64,000 nucleotides of DNA, from assembly GCF_004000885.1 (NCBI RefSeq), contig NZ_BIMC01000022.1, positions 52,687 through 116,686 of the forward strand, written 5' to 3'. The stretch comes from Paenibacillus glucanolyticus NBRC 15330 (lineage in GTDB: Bacteria; Bacillota; Bacilli; Paenibacillales; Paenibacillaceae). This document shows, in pieces, positions 33,426-42,658 of this stretch. Within the stretch, counting starts at the first letter, position 1. The number at the start of each line of letters is the position of its first letter. Under the pieces are notes generated by a model, which saw nothing but the letters and a program-made list of their open reading frames with translations, ran no database searches and was not told the DNA's origin. Position numbers and translations under genes: made by a program.

Positions 33426-34367
33426 ATGAAATATATATCAATCAAGGGATTAGACAAACCGGTCTCTGCACTGATGAAAGGAACGGACTACTTCTATCAT
33501 GATTCGTATGAGAAAGCCGCTGCTAATCTGGACGCCTATCTCGCTATAGGCGGCAATTCCGTTGACACCGCGCATATCTATTGCGGAGGTCAAAGCGAAG
33601 AAGTCATCGGCCGTTATATGCAGGAAAGAGGAAATCGTGATCAGCTCGTCATTTTGACCAAGGGCGCCCATCACGATCAGAACGGACCGCGTGTCAGCAA
33701 AAAAGATATTAAACACGATATCACCATAAGCTTTGAGAGACTCCAAACGAATTACATCGATCTGTACGCGCTGCACCGTGATGACCCCTCTGTTCCAGCA
33801 GGCGAAGTGATTGAAGCGTTGAATGAATACATTGCGAATGGCAGTGTGGGGGCCATCGGGGTATCCAACTGGACATGGGAGCGTATCCGTGATGCTAATG
33901 ACTATGCCGCCGCAAATGGACTGGTCGGATTCTCCTTCAGCAGTCCCAATCTAAGTCTGGCCAAGCCGAATGAACCGTTCTGGAAAGGCTGTGTCTCGGC
34001 GGACGCCGAAACCTGCGCTTGGCATGAGTCCGAGCAATTCCCGCTCCTCTCCTGGTCTTCTCAAGCCAGAGGATTCTTCACCGGCCGATTCACGCCGGAG
34101 ATTCGAGACAATGCTGACCTTGTGCGGGTATTCTACAGCGATGAGAACTGGAAGCGGTTAGAGCGGGCCAAACAACTGGCAGCATCCAAAAATGTGACAG
34201 CCATACAGATCGCTTTGGCATACGTGTTGAACCAGCCATTCCCAACCTGTGCGCTAATCGGTGCACAGTCAGCAGATGAATTAAAATCCTGTGATGAAGG
34301 ATCTCTTATTCAGCTGACAAAAGAAGAATTGGACTGGTTGGATCTTACAACGGATCAGATGTCCTGA
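33426..34367 (+). CDS. Aldo/keto reductase
   Basis: The ATG at 33426 lies eight bases after AAGGAGG. The 313-residue enzyme has the AKR tetrad: Asp and Tyr in GNSVDTAHIYCGGQSEEVIG, Lys in VILTKGAHHD and His in DLYALHRDD. The later GAIGVSNWTWERI and QIALAYVLNQPFPTCALIGAQ are typical of AKR barrels. It reduces or oxidises an aldehyde, ketone or sugar with NADPH; the partner Gfo/Idh/MocA gene points to sugar or polyol metabolism. It ends with a terminator. Confidence 0.88.
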   Translation: MKYISIKGLDKPVSALMKGTDYFYHDSYEKAAANLDAYLAIGGNSVDTAHIYCGGQSEEVIGRYMQERGNRDQLVILTKGAHHDQNGPRVSKKDIKHDITISFERLQTNYIDLYALHRDDPSVPAGEVIEALNEYIANGSVGAIGVSNWTWERIRDANDYAAANGLVGFSFSSPNLSLAKPNEPFWKGCVSADAETCAWHESEQFPLLSWSSQARGFFTGRFTPEIRDNADLVRVFYSDENWKRLERAKQLAASKNVTAIQIALAYVLNQPFPTCALIGAQSADELKSCDEGSLIQLTKEELDWLDLTTDQMS

Positions 34368-34464
34368 TCACACACAATGTATGGGTCCAACTTTACCGTC
34401 CAAATACTAACAACGTTACCCTTGCAATTGAAGATCGTGAAGAGTAATTCCATGTATCCAAACC

Positions 34465-34499
34465 AAAACTCCAACCCCTATCCAAAGGTTGGAGTTTTT
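34465..34499 (+). terminator. Intrinsic terminator of the sugar-locus operon
   Basis: Perfect 12-bp arms AAAACTCCAACC and GGTTGGAGTTTT, followed by T. Confidence 0.9.
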
Positions 34500-34613
34500 C
34501 TGCATCCGGATCATTTCACCTAAAACCACTCACTTAAATCGATACCACTGCTTAAGCGTTATCATGCCTACAGTCATTTGTCCAACGTATGCTTCGAACC
34601 AGAACCAAAATTT

Positions 34614-34798
34614 CTAACGGACTAAGCAGACGTTATTCGAAAATATCCGCCTCTTTTATAAAACTAACGGACACCAGAGTCCTAATTAACAGTAAAAACG
34701 GGTATTCAAGGCGGATTATGGTTGTATAGCGTATCTCTGGTCCGTTAGATTTGGAATAGAGCACGATATTAGCATATAACGGCCATGAGGTCCGTAAG
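34614..34798. repeat. Nested inverted repeats built on CTAACGGAC
   Basis: CTAACGGACACCAGAG (34664-34679) and CTCTGGTCCGTTAG (34735-34748) form an inverted pair; a further CTAACGGAC at 34614-34622 and a variant GTCCGTAAG at 34790-34798 flank it in the same opposed orientation. The block is AT-rich, gene-free and could be a member of a dispersed intergenic repeat family. Confidence 0.7.
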
Positions 34799-34799
34799 A

Positions 34800-35345
34800 T
34801 ATTCTACTGCCTACTCTGTTGCGTTACTGCTCATCTAGTTGCCCTACTGATCATCCTGTTGCTCGTTTGCTCATCTTGTTACTCTACAGTTTACCTTGTA
34901 CTCTAATGCCTACACTGTTACTCTACTGCTCACCTGTTGCCCTACTGCTCCCCCGTTGCTCTACGGCTTACCTTGTACTCTACTGCCTATACTGTTACTC
35001 TACCTGCTCTCCTTGTTGCCCTACTGCTCCCCCGTTGCTCTACGGTTTACCTTGTACTCTACTGCCTACTCTGTTGCTCTACTGTTCATCTAGTTGCCCT
35101 ACTGCTCACCCTGTTGCTCGTCAGCCCATCTTGTTACTCTACCTGCTCTCCTTGTTACTCTACCTGCTCTCCTTGTTACTCTACTGCTCTCCCGTTGCTC
35201 TAGACTTACCTTGTACTCTACTGCCTCTAATGCTCACCCTGTTACCCTACTGCCCATTCTTTAGCTCTACTTACCTTGTGTCTATTGCTCACCTATTCCT
35301 TGTTGCCCTACTGCTTACACTGTTACTCTACGGCTCACCTGATCT
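34800..35345. repeat. Degenerate ~20-bp minisatellite, pyrimidine-rich
   Basis: About 25 imperfect tandem copies of a unit close to GTTACTCTACTGCTCACCTT run through this block, with units of 19-21 bases. The plus strand is rich in C and T. The period is not a multiple of three, and the chance open frame at 34819-35379 is low-complexity Leu/Tyr/Cys sequence without ribosome binding site, so the block is non-coding. Confidence 0.85.
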
Positions 35346-35404
35346 CTGCAAAAGCCCCTTCACTCCTCACGCCCCATAATAATCATTCCGAGATCCACAA
35401 GGCC

Positions 35405-35434
35405 AAAAAACCGACCCTGGTTCAGGATCGGTTT
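35405..35434 (-). terminator. Terminator of the VOC-TetR operon
   Basis: On the minus strand AAACCGATCCTG and CAGGGTCGGTTT pair (one U-G pair) and are followed by TTTTTT. Confidence 0.85.
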
Positions 35435-35462
35435 CTCTTAATTCTCTTCGCTTACATGGCTT

Positions 35463-36059
35463 TCAGGCCAAGGACTTCATCCTGAATCCCTCGAGCATTC
35501 CTGTTATCACATCCATCGTTTCCTGAAGGCCTCCAGCCGTTTCCGGCATCTGTGCGATCCATAGCGAGCATTCATTTAGCGCCCCTGACAAGGCATGGGT
35601 TAATGCATCCACAGGAACCGGCTTCAGAATTTCCTGTTCCTGCATCAAGACCAGCTGCTCTCTCAGATGAGTCATCGAATTCTGCTCGTCCATCTCGCGC
35701 CAAGCCTCCCAGCCCACAACACTGGGACCGTCAATAAGCATGATTCGCTTGTTTTGCGGTTCTACCACGGCAGTGATAAAGGCACGACAGCCAAGCAGCA
35801 GCTGATTCCAAGGATCCTCTGAGCTAGTCGCTTCCTGCTCTACCCGATCTGCAATTTCCATTTGCACTAACTCAAGCACGGCAAGGAATAAACCTTGTTT
35901 ATTCTTAAAATGATGGTACAGCGCGCCGCGAGTAACCTTGGCTTCGTCAGCAACCTCCTCCAGTGCTGTATTCGCATAACCCTTATCCGTAAAGTGGGCT
36001 CTGGCTACCTTCAGCAGCAGTTGAATGGTCCCATGGGTCTCGCTTTTGCTTCTTCTCAT
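35463..36059 (-). CDS. TetR/AcrR family repressor
   Basis: A 198-residue regulator with a typical N-terminal HTH (LLKVARAHFTDKGYANTALEEVADEAKVTRGALYHHFKNK seen as consecutive conserved blocks AHFTDKGY, VTRGALYHHF) and a variable helical ligand domain. It lies 145 bases downstream of a VOC gene in the same direction, and a perfect palindrome precedes that gene, so it most likely represses the two-gene operon and itself, releasing it when a toxic ligand binds. Confidence 0.88.
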   Translation of the reverse strand: MRRSKSETHGTIQLLLKVARAHFTDKGYANTALEEVADEAKVTRGALYHHFKNKQGLFLAVLELVQMEIADRVEQEATSSEDPWNQLLLGCRAFITAVVEPQNKRIMLIDGPSVVGWEAWREMDEQNSMTHLREQLVLMQEQEILKPVPVDALTHALSGALNECSLWIAQMPETAGGLQETMDVITGMLEGFRMKSLA

Positions 36060-36204
36060 AGTATGCAGGTTCTCTCCTATACAAAAATACTGATATTAAA
36101 TTCGACGATACCAGCCCTAAGACTCAGACGCAAGCGGCTTTATTTCATCCGATAGAAGATATGCCAGCTCCGTTAACAAAACAATCATGCAGGGATGGAC
36201 ACAC

Positions 36205-36660
36205 TCATTTTCCAGCTCCGCTCTCGTCGGATGACCATACATCCTCGTTGTACTGCTTCAGAAAGGCCTGTGAAGGCGGGATGATCTTGATAACATCGAT
36301 AAGCACCCCATTCGGGTCGCTGGTAATGAAATGCCGTTGGCCAAACTCCTCGTCCCGAATATCCAGATGAAGCGGCAGCTTCTCATTTATTATAAGCCTT
36401 TCGTACTCCGCATCAACATCCGCCACCTCAAAATTAAGAAGCAGTCCTTGTACATTCGCCTGATAAGCGGAAGGAACCGTAGGGTGATCTTTAGACAAAA
36501 TGGCGAGTTCATAGGAGCTCTTCCCTTGTTCTCCCCATTTCAGGCTTACATACCAATCGGCTTCAAAAACAATCTCAAATCCAAATAGCCGCGTGTAAAA
36601 CTCTGCGCTTTCGGCTATTTGCTTTGTCATAATAACGGGATAAAATCCTTGAAGCTTCAT
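36205..36660 (-). CDS. VOC superfamily protein (glyoxalase/bleomycin-resistance type)
   Basis: A 151-residue protein with paired beta-alpha-beta-beta-beta modules: GFYPVIMTKQIAESAEFYTRLFGFEIVFE and LLLNFEVADVDAEYERLI followed by ITSDPNGVLIDVIKII. Members bind metals to open or isomerise small molecules, or bind and sequester drugs. As the first gene of an operon with a TetR repressor, it is probably an inducible detoxification or antibiotic-binding protein, but its substrate is not evident. Confidence 0.83.
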   Translation of the reverse strand: MKLQGFYPVIMTKQIAESAEFYTRLFGFEIVFEADWYVSLKWGEQGKSSYELAILSKDHPTVPSAYQANVQGLLLNFEVADVDAEYERLIINEKLPLHLDIRDEEFGQRHFITSDPNGVLIDVIKIIPPSQAFLKQYNEDVWSSDESGAGK

Positions 36661-36700
36661 ATGGGAAACATCTCCTTATATTTGGGATGAATCCAATTTA

Positions 36701-36737
36701 ACATACATACTGTATGTATGTAAACAATAATTTTCAA
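36701..36737 (-). promoter_or_regulatory. Promoter and perfect palindromic TetR operator of the VOC-TetR operon
   Basis: Ten-base arms ACATACATAC and GTATGTATGT around a single central T form a perfect palindrome at 36701-36721. It covers the -10 region of a likely minus-strand promoter (TTGAAA at 36732-36737, 17-base spacer, TACAGT). Confidence 0.88.
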
Positions 36738-36750
36738 TACCTTCGCATAA

Positions 36751-36783
36751 AAAAAAGAACCTGCAGCGTTAACTGCAAATTCT
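36751..36783 (-). terminator. Terminator of the Sm-like small protein gene
   Basis: Minus-strand arms AAGAATTTGCAG and CTGCAGGTTCTT pair with a small internal mismatch and are followed by eight T. Confidence 0.85.
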
Positions 36784-36791
36784 TCTGCTTG

Positions 36792-37103
36792 CTACCACAG
36801 CAAGCTGACAGCCAATAAATTGAACAATGCAAGCGGTAATATTACATTAGGATTGGGCCCAAAGGGAGGATAACCGGGATAGAATCCTCTGTTTCCTTGT
36901 TCTACAAGAATGTACACATTCTTTGCATCTACATTAATGACTGTACCTTCAAAAGCTTCATCATCCATCGTATGGACTCTTACCTTGCGATTCATGACAT
37001 TTTTCATGGCTGCATGAGCGTTTTCTCTATGCTTCTTCATGGAATGCACCAACTGATGGTCACATTGAAACAGCATTTGCTGTTGATTGGTATAATTGTT
37101 CAT
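36792..37103 (-). CDS. Small protein with an Sm-like central segment
   Basis: A 103-residue protein. After a hydrophilic, His-rich helix (HSMKKHRENAHAAMKNVM) comes a beta-type segment VRVHTMDDEAFEGTVINVDAKNVYILVE that resembles the Sm fold, then a Gly/Pro/Tyr-rich stretch (GFYPGYPPFGPNPN) and a hydrophobic end ILPLALFNLLAVSLLW that could insert in a membrane. Spore-coat-like proteins of Paenibacillus have similar composition, but no function can be assigned. It is monocistronic. Confidence 0.6.
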   Translation of the reverse strand: MNNYTNQQQMLFQCDHQLVHSMKKHRENAHAAMKNVMNRKVRVHTMDDEAFEGTVINVDAKNVYILVEQGNRGFYPGYPPFGPNPNVILPLALFNLLAVSLLW

Positions 37104-37239
37104 GATGCTCCTCCTTCATTATCTTCTAATCGCATTGTATGCAAACGGCCCGCCAAGGGTGTTCGCCTACCTGCTATTCCCGTTTAATCCATGCCAAATA
37201 CGGGTATAGTACAACCAAATATAAGGAGGGCAGAACATC

Positions 37240-37521
37240 ATGGATAAACAAAGTATACAGGCTAGAACCGGAGGTTTTTTTCTTGAAGATAACGGAAAAA
37301 CAGTAGCGGAAATCTCCTACTCCCCTCAAGGAGAAGGTGTGATCAGCATCGACCATACCTATATTTCACCAGGTCTTCGGGGACAAGGGCTTGCAGACGA
37401 GCTTGTCCGCAAGGTCATAGATTATGCGCGCGAGGAAGAGCTGAAAATCATCCCCGCCTGCTCCTATGCCGGGCATTATTTTGACAAAAACCTGGACGAT
37501 CGCGTATTGCTCTACAAATAG
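37240..37521 (+). CDS. Small GNAT-like N-acetyltransferase (YjdJ type)
   Basis: A 93-residue protein after ATAAGGAGGGCAGAACATC. It belongs to the very short GNAT-related group (PF14542 type): FLEDNGKTVAEISYSPQGEG, then IDHTYISPGLRGQGLADELVRKVIDYAREE with the acetyl-CoA loop RGQGLA, and the end IIPACSYAGHYFDKN. These small proteins bind acetyl-CoA; their substrates are mostly unknown. It stands alone. Confidence 0.82.
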   Translation: MDKQSIQARTGGFFLEDNGKTVAEISYSPQGEGVISIDHTYISPGLRGQGLADELVRKVIDYAREEELKIIPACSYAGHYFDKNLDDRVLLYK

Positions 37522-37754
37522 CATCCGGATCGGAACAGCATCCTATCCTATTATATTTCATTGAGAACGGATCTACCTTTTAGCTCGACCTTAGGACCTT
37601 AGCCAGCCATAAGATTGCTTCTCTTATCGGTTGGCTTTCATATGTCCATTATTTCCAAGTTCATATTGAAATTTGGGAATATCTATTGCGATAGAGTGAT
37701 CCTATCCACTATGATCAGATGGTATAAGCTTAGCTCAGGGAGGCAACTGATATC

Positions 37755-40700
37755 ATGACGCACGCAGCGGAAGATTGGGTCTGGGAACAGATGTTTAACA
37801 AGCTGCCCCTCGGGGCAATCCTGATTTCTGCGGTTGACGAGCAGGTAGTTAAGGTCAACGACCGGTTCTGCGAACTTATCGAATCGGAGCGTTCTGCACT
37901 GCTGCAGCGCAAACCTTCCGAAATCCAAGTGCTATCCGACCTATCCATCAACCAAACAATACTATCTTTAACTAATGACAGAGCATCCCGTCTAAAAAAA
38001 GATTGTTTTTTCATTCGTCAGGATGGCAGCAGATTTTCGGTATCCGTGGATATATCGCTGCTTGAGCATCCTTCACCTGGAGAGGCTCCGTGGATATTAT
38101 GCTGTCTTGGACAAGAAACGGTCCAGGAAGTAACTTCTCTGCCGGTCATCAAGAATGCTGAATTGCTTGCACTCATCTTCAAGAGCGGACAAGATCTAAT
38201 TTCCATTAGCAGCGAAGATGGAATCATTGAATACATCTCACCCTCTGCAACAGACATACTTGGCTATACCCAAGAGGAAATGACTGGGAAGCATCGAGCA
38301 GCCTTCTATCATGAAGTTGATTCTGAACAAATGAAGAAACCCGGAAAGCTATTTTCGGATGACCATAGTTTCATACGCCGTATCCGCCATAAGAATGGCC
38401 ATTATTTATGGTTTGAAACGTCCTTCCAGCTGATACGGGGAACGAAAGGCGAGATTTCGAAAGTCCTTGCCATCGCGCGCAACATAACCAAGCGTAAAAT
38501 CGATGAGGACACATTAGCCCAGGCGCAGCGAATCGCCAAGATCGGCTCCTGGCGTTGGGACTTGATCACGCATACGTTAACCTACAGCGAGGAAATGAGG
38601 CGAATCTATGGATACCAGATCAGCACTATCGAATCAAATCATGATTCACTGCTGGCAATGGTCATACCGGAAGACCGCGAACGCGTAGAGTCCATCGTAA
38701 GAAAAGCTCTTGTCGGTACAGCCGATGAAGTCATCTATCGGATCAAGCTTCATGACGGACATATTCGGACGATCCGAGCGCAGTGGGAGGTCTCCGTTAC
38801 GAACGATGGCAGGCCCATTGAGATGGTGGGTATGGCCCAGGATATTACCGAGCAGGTATTGATTGAACAGCAGTCGCTGGACAATGAGAACAAGTACAAG
38901 CTCATCACCGAAAACTCGCTTGATTTTATATCGAGAAGTACCATCGAATGTTCAACATTTTTATACTGCTCCCCCTCCTGTTATTCTCTCCTCGGGTATC
39001 GTCCGGAAGAGATGGTGGGTACGAGTGCTTTTGATTACGTGTACGCCGAGGATATTCCCTCGCTTCAGGAGTATTTTAGCAGCTGCCTGGTCGGGAAATT
39101 GCTCACACCGATCACCTTCCGCTATATACATAAGGATGGCAGGCACATCTGGTTTGAAGTCAATTGCAAGTACATTAGCACGCAGGACAATCAGAGGAAC
39201 GAGATTATCTCGATTGCCCGCGACATATCCGAACGCAAAATGATGGAATTTAAACTAAAGGAGAATGAACAGCGCTACCGCTCTCTTTTTGAATACAATC
39301 CATCTGCCGTATACTCCATGAATCTGGACGGCGATTATTTAACGGCCAACCACAACCTGCAGGAGCTGACGGGTTATACATTGGACGAATTAGTCGGCAT
39401 GTATTTCGGACCGATTGTAGCGGAAAAAGATATAGCTCGCACGCTGTACCATTTTAACCTGGCGAAGGAAGGCAGACCGCAAAGCTATGATCTGACCATT
39501 ATTCATAAGGACGGCCATCCCATCGAGATCAATACCATTAACATTCCGATTTTTGTGGATGATGAAGTGGTTGGCGTCTACGGCATTACAAGGGATATTA
39601 CCGAACGTATACGCACCATGGAAGAGATCAAGAAACTCAGCCGGGAGTTATCCCTGCTGCTTAACACGGTATCCGAGGGGATTATTGGACTGGGTATTCA
39701 CGGTCAGGTCGCATTCATCAATCCGGCTGGTGCAGCCATGCTTGATTACGATCCCCTTACCACCATCGGGAGACCCTGTGATCAGATTGTAAAAGAGATT
39801 CGCCATGACGGCACCTTCTATCGGGGCGAGGATTCCCCGCTTGTACAGGCTGTCAGACAGGGAACTCCGCTTTCAAGAGCCGAGATCGTACTCTGGCGCG
39901 GAGATGGCACCAGCTTTCTTGCAAATTACCAGGTCAATCCGATCTGGGATCAGGGAGAACGCAAGGGCGCTGTCATGGTGTTCCGCGATATCACCGATGA
40001 AAAAGAAATCATCCGGGCTAAGGAGAATGCTGAACGAGCCGATCAAGCAAAAACGGAGTTTTTGACCATGATGAGCCATGAGCTGCGAACACCGATGAAC
40101 GGAATTATCGGCATGATTGAACTGTTGAAGACAACCGAGCTCGATGAGGATCAGCGTAATTACACGGACATTCTCATGGAAAGCAGCGGCTCCCTGCTGC
40201 ACATTCTGAACGAGATCCTGGATTTCAGCAAAATCGAAACCGGCAATATGACCCTCAATTCTGAGCCGATCGATGTACAAGCTTTGCTTGAGAGCATTGT
40301 CGATTTATTCTCGGCCAAGGCCAAGGAAAAAGGTTTGTTGCTATCGTGCAGCATAAACACCACGGTTCCCGATGTGATCATCGGCGATGGCTTGCGATTG
40401 CGGCAAGTGCTTGTTAATCTGATCAGCAATGCAATCAAATTTACGAATGAGGGCAGCATCTCGATGAGTGTCGAGGGATTGCACAGAACGGGAACTCAGG
40501 AGTTCACCCTTGCTTTCCAAGTGAAGGACACCGGAATCGGCATACCGGCCGAGCAGCAGCATCAGCTGTTCATGTCATTCTCTCAGCTTCATCCCTCCCT
40601 GAATCGTAAATATGGCGGGACTGGACTAGGGCTCGCGATAAGCAAAAAGCTGGTCGAGCTAATGGGTGGTGTCATCGGCGTTGAGAGCCGGGAGCAGCTT

Positions 40701-40760
40701 GGTTCCTCCTTCTACTTTACCATTCCGACACGTACGCTAAATGAAGATGGATCAGGATAA
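37755..40760 (+). CDS. Cytoplasmic histidine kinase with six PAS domains
   Basis: A 1001-residue protein with no membrane segment. Six PAS/PAC units can be counted (about 5-115, 130-250, 255-370, 378-495, 497-620, 625-745), several ending in the PAC signature ARNITKRK, AQDITEQ, ARDISERK, TRDITER and FRDITDEK. The kinase core follows: MSHELRTPMNG with phospho-acceptor His775, the N-box LRQVLVNLISNAIKF, DTGIGIP and GGTGLGLAISKKLVELMGG. No receiver domain or response-regulator gene adjoins it, so it is an orphan kinase, perhaps feeding sporulation phosphorelay like Bacillus KinA, which also has tandem PAS domains. This last link is inference. Confidence 0.9.
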   Translation: MTHAAEDWVWEQMFNKLPLGAILISAVDEQVVKVNDRFCELIESERSALLQRKPSEIQVLSDLSINQTILSLTNDRASRLKKDCFFIRQDGSRFSVSVDISLLEHPSPGEAPWILCCLGQETVQEVTSLPVIKNAELLALIFKSGQDLISISSEDGIIEYISPSATDILGYTQEEMTGKHRAAFYHEVDSEQMKKPGKLFSDDHSFIRRIRHKNGHYLWFETSFQLIRGTKGEISKVLAIARNITKRKIDEDTLAQAQRIAKIGSWRWDLITHTLTYSEEMRRIYGYQISTIESNHDSLLAMVIPEDRERVESIVRKALVGTADEVIYRIKLHDGHIRTIRAQWEVSVTNDGRPIEMVGMAQDITEQVLIEQQSLDNENKYKLITENSLDFISRSTIECSTFLYCSPSCYSLLGYRPEEMVGTSAFDYVYAEDIPSLQEYFSSCLVGKLLTPITFRYIHKDGRHIWFEVNCKYISTQDNQRNEIISIARDISERKMMEFKLKENEQRYRSLFEYNPSAVYSMNLDGDYLTANHNLQELTGYTLDELVGMYFGPIVAEKDIARTLYHFNLAKEGRPQSYDLTIIHKDGHPIEINTINIPIFVDDEVVGVYGITRDITERIRTMEEIKKLSRELSLLLNTVSEGIIGLGIHGQVAFINPAGAAMLDYDPLTTIGRPCDQIVKEIRHDGTFYRGEDSPLVQAVRQGTPLSRAEIVLWRGDGTSFLANYQVNPIWDQGERKGAVMVFRDITDEKEIIRAKENAERADQAKTEFLTMMSHELRTPMNGIIGMIELLKTTELDEDQRNYTDILMESSGSLLHILNEILDFSKIETGNMTLNSEPIDVQALLESIVDLFSAKAKEKGLLLSCSINTTVPDVIIGDGLRLRQVLVNLISNAIKFTNEGSISMSVEGLHRTGTQEFTLAFQVKDTGIGIPAEQQHQLFMSFSQLHPSLNRKYGGTGLGLAISKKLVELMGGVIGVESREQLGSSFYFTIPTRTLNEDGSG

Positions 40761-40793
40761 GTAATATGAGGACTTATTGTCTCCAACCGTACA

Positions 40794-40838
40794 AAAAGGG
40801 TGGTCTACAGCCAATGCAGGCTGTGGACCACCCTTTTA
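40794..40838. terminator. Strong bidirectional terminator between convergent genes
   Basis: Nineteen-base arms starting AAAAGGGTGGTC and ending GACCACCCTTTT pair with a single T-G position; A- and T-tracts allow function in both directions. Confidence 0.93.
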
Positions 40839-40858
40839 TTCAATGAGCGAATATCGCT

Positions 40859-42658
40859 CTACTCGTATAAGGATTCCAGCTCGTCTACCAGAGTTCCTAC
40901 ATAAGCTACCGCTTTGGAAATCGGCTCGGACGTGGACATGTCCACACCTGCCATCGCCATCAATTCCAGCGGGCTCTTGCTGCCTCCGGCTTTGAGAACC
41001 TGAAGCCAGCGGTCTACGGCCGGCTGCCCTTCCTCACGAATCAGCTGCGCTGCCGCTGTTGAAGCAGTCAATCCCGCTGCATACGTATACGGATAAAGCC
41101 CCATGTAATAATGCGGTTGTCGCATCCAGGTAAGTTTTGCGCCTTCATCCAGCTCCACTGCGTCTCCCCAGAAGTCCGAGAGCACCGCGCCCTTAAGCTC
41201 AGACAGCTTATCTGCCGTAATCGGCTCATCCGCCATCGCATGACGGTATACCCTTCTCTGCATCTCCGCTTCGAGAAGATGTGTCACATAATTATGATAG
41301 TACGTGCTCAGCAGTTGAAGAATGATCCACCGGCGCATCCGCTTATCCTCGGATTGACTGAGCAAGTGATCCGCCAGCAGCAGCTCGTTCATCGTTGAAG
41401 GTGCTTCGATGAAATACATCGAAGGACGGGCATTCGTGATGCTCTGATTATGGGCAGCCAGCATCAAATGACCTGCATGCCCAACCTCATGCGCCAGCGT
41501 AAAGGCATTTCGCATATTGTCCGCCCATGCCATCAGAATATAGGAATGCACACCGTAAACGGAGGAACAGAAGGCACCCGTGGATTTACCGATATTGTCG
41601 GCGTAATCCACCCAGCGCTTGGTGAACGTTGACTCAACGATCTCACCGTATTCCGGCCCAAGAACCGACAGCGCTTGAGAGATGGTCGAGCAAGCCTCTT
41701 CATAGGTTACGCTTGGATTAAAATCCGGATCCATCGGTGCTTTCAGATCGCAGAACAGCATTTGATCCAGTCCCAGCACACGCTTCTTCAGCTTCATGAG
41801 CCTCCGCATATGAGGAGCAAGCTCCGTCAGGATGGTATCATGAATATTGTTGTACATTTCCATTGTCACTTGCTGCGGCTTCAACAGCATATCCGTTACG
41901 GAATCGTATCCGCGAAGGCGAGAAAGCACTACTTGTTTCTTCACTTCCGTGGCGTAGGCTTCAGCAAATGTATGACGAGAGCCGTGCAATGATTTCGAGA
42001 ATGAAGCAAAGGCTTCACGGCGAAGCTGTGCATCCTCGGACATCTCATAAGAATTCTCGTATAAACGGAACGAGACCGGCTTCGTATCTTCGTTCACTTG
42101 GATATCATCAAAAGTCATATCCGACAGCTTGCTGCGCAGGTATATGCGGTAAGGCGAACCGAGCACCTCTCCGAGTGATGCGAGCACGCTTTCCGTCTCA
42201 GGGCTCAGGCGGTGCGGCTTGGATTCCAGCAGCAGATTCAAGCTTCGGGCGTAAGGAGCGAGCCCCTGGTTGTTTGTTATGTACTGATCGATAATCCCTT
42301 CTTCAAGATCCAGCAGCTCCGATTCAATGAATGTCAGGGAGGACTGGATGCGGGATAACACATCACCGGTTTTCGCCGAATTTGCCAAATTAAGCGGGTT
42401 GGTTCCATCTTCGGATTGTCGAAGTCTGGCATATGCCCCGACTTTGCTGATGCTCTCCATCAAAACTTCCTGTTCGTTCAGGCATTCCAGAAGAACAGAG
42501 GCACCTTCACCTAGCTTGCCTTTAAATCTTGTCAATTCAGCGGCCTGCGATTCAAGCGCTTTTAAACCCGCTTCAAATTCGTTTTGCGAGACAAATAAAT
42601 CATCCAGATTCCAGGTAGCTTCAATCGGAACCTCACTACGTGTCAGCATTTTTCCCAT
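40859..42658 (-). CDS. pepF: Oligoendopeptidase F (M3 family metallopeptidase)
   Basis: A 599-residue cytoplasmic peptidase. The zinc-binding HEVGH is at residues 390-394 with the third ligand in the following FIEAPSTMNE motif, both typical of M3B enzymes. The N-terminal region (WNLDDLFVSQNEFEAGLKALE) is also standard. It degrades oligopeptides of roughly 7-17 residues, recycling peptides and in Bacillus affecting peptide signals. It is monocistronic, facing the PAS kinase gene across a shared terminator. Confidence 0.92.
   Translation of the reverse strand: MGKMLTRSEVPIEATWNLDDLFVSQNEFEAGLKALESQAAELTRFKGKLGEGASVLLECLNEQEVLMESISKVGAYARLRQSEDGTNPLNLANSAKTGDVLSRIQSSLTFIESELLDLEEGIIDQYITNNQGLAPYARSLNLLLESKPHRLSPETESVLASLGEVLGSPYRIYLRSKLSDMTFDDIQVNEDTKPVSFRLYENSYEMSEDAQLRREAFASFSKSLHGSRHTFAEAYATEVKKQVVLSRLRGYDSVTDMLLKPQQVTMEMYNNIHDTILTELAPHMRRLMKLKKRVLGLDQMLFCDLKAPMDPDFNPSVTYEEACSTISQALSVLGPEYGEIVESTFTKRWVDYADNIGKSTGAFCSSVYGVHSYILMAWADNMRNAFTLAHEVGHAGHLMLAAHNQSITNARPSMYFIEAPSTMNELLLADHLLSQSEDKRMRRWIILQLLSTYYHNYVTHLLEAEMQRRVYRHAMADEPITADKLSELKGAVLSDFWGDAVELDEGAKLTWMRQPHYYMGLYPYTYAAGLTASTAAAQLIREEGQPAVDRWLQVLKAGGSKSPLELMAMAGVDMSTSEPISKAVAYVGTLVDELESLYE

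Noticed and set aside
34819..35379. Open frame of 186 codons in the minisatellite
   Set aside because: Low-complexity Leu/Tyr/Cys product created by a repeat whose period is not a multiple of three; no ribosome binding site; other frames are open nearby too.
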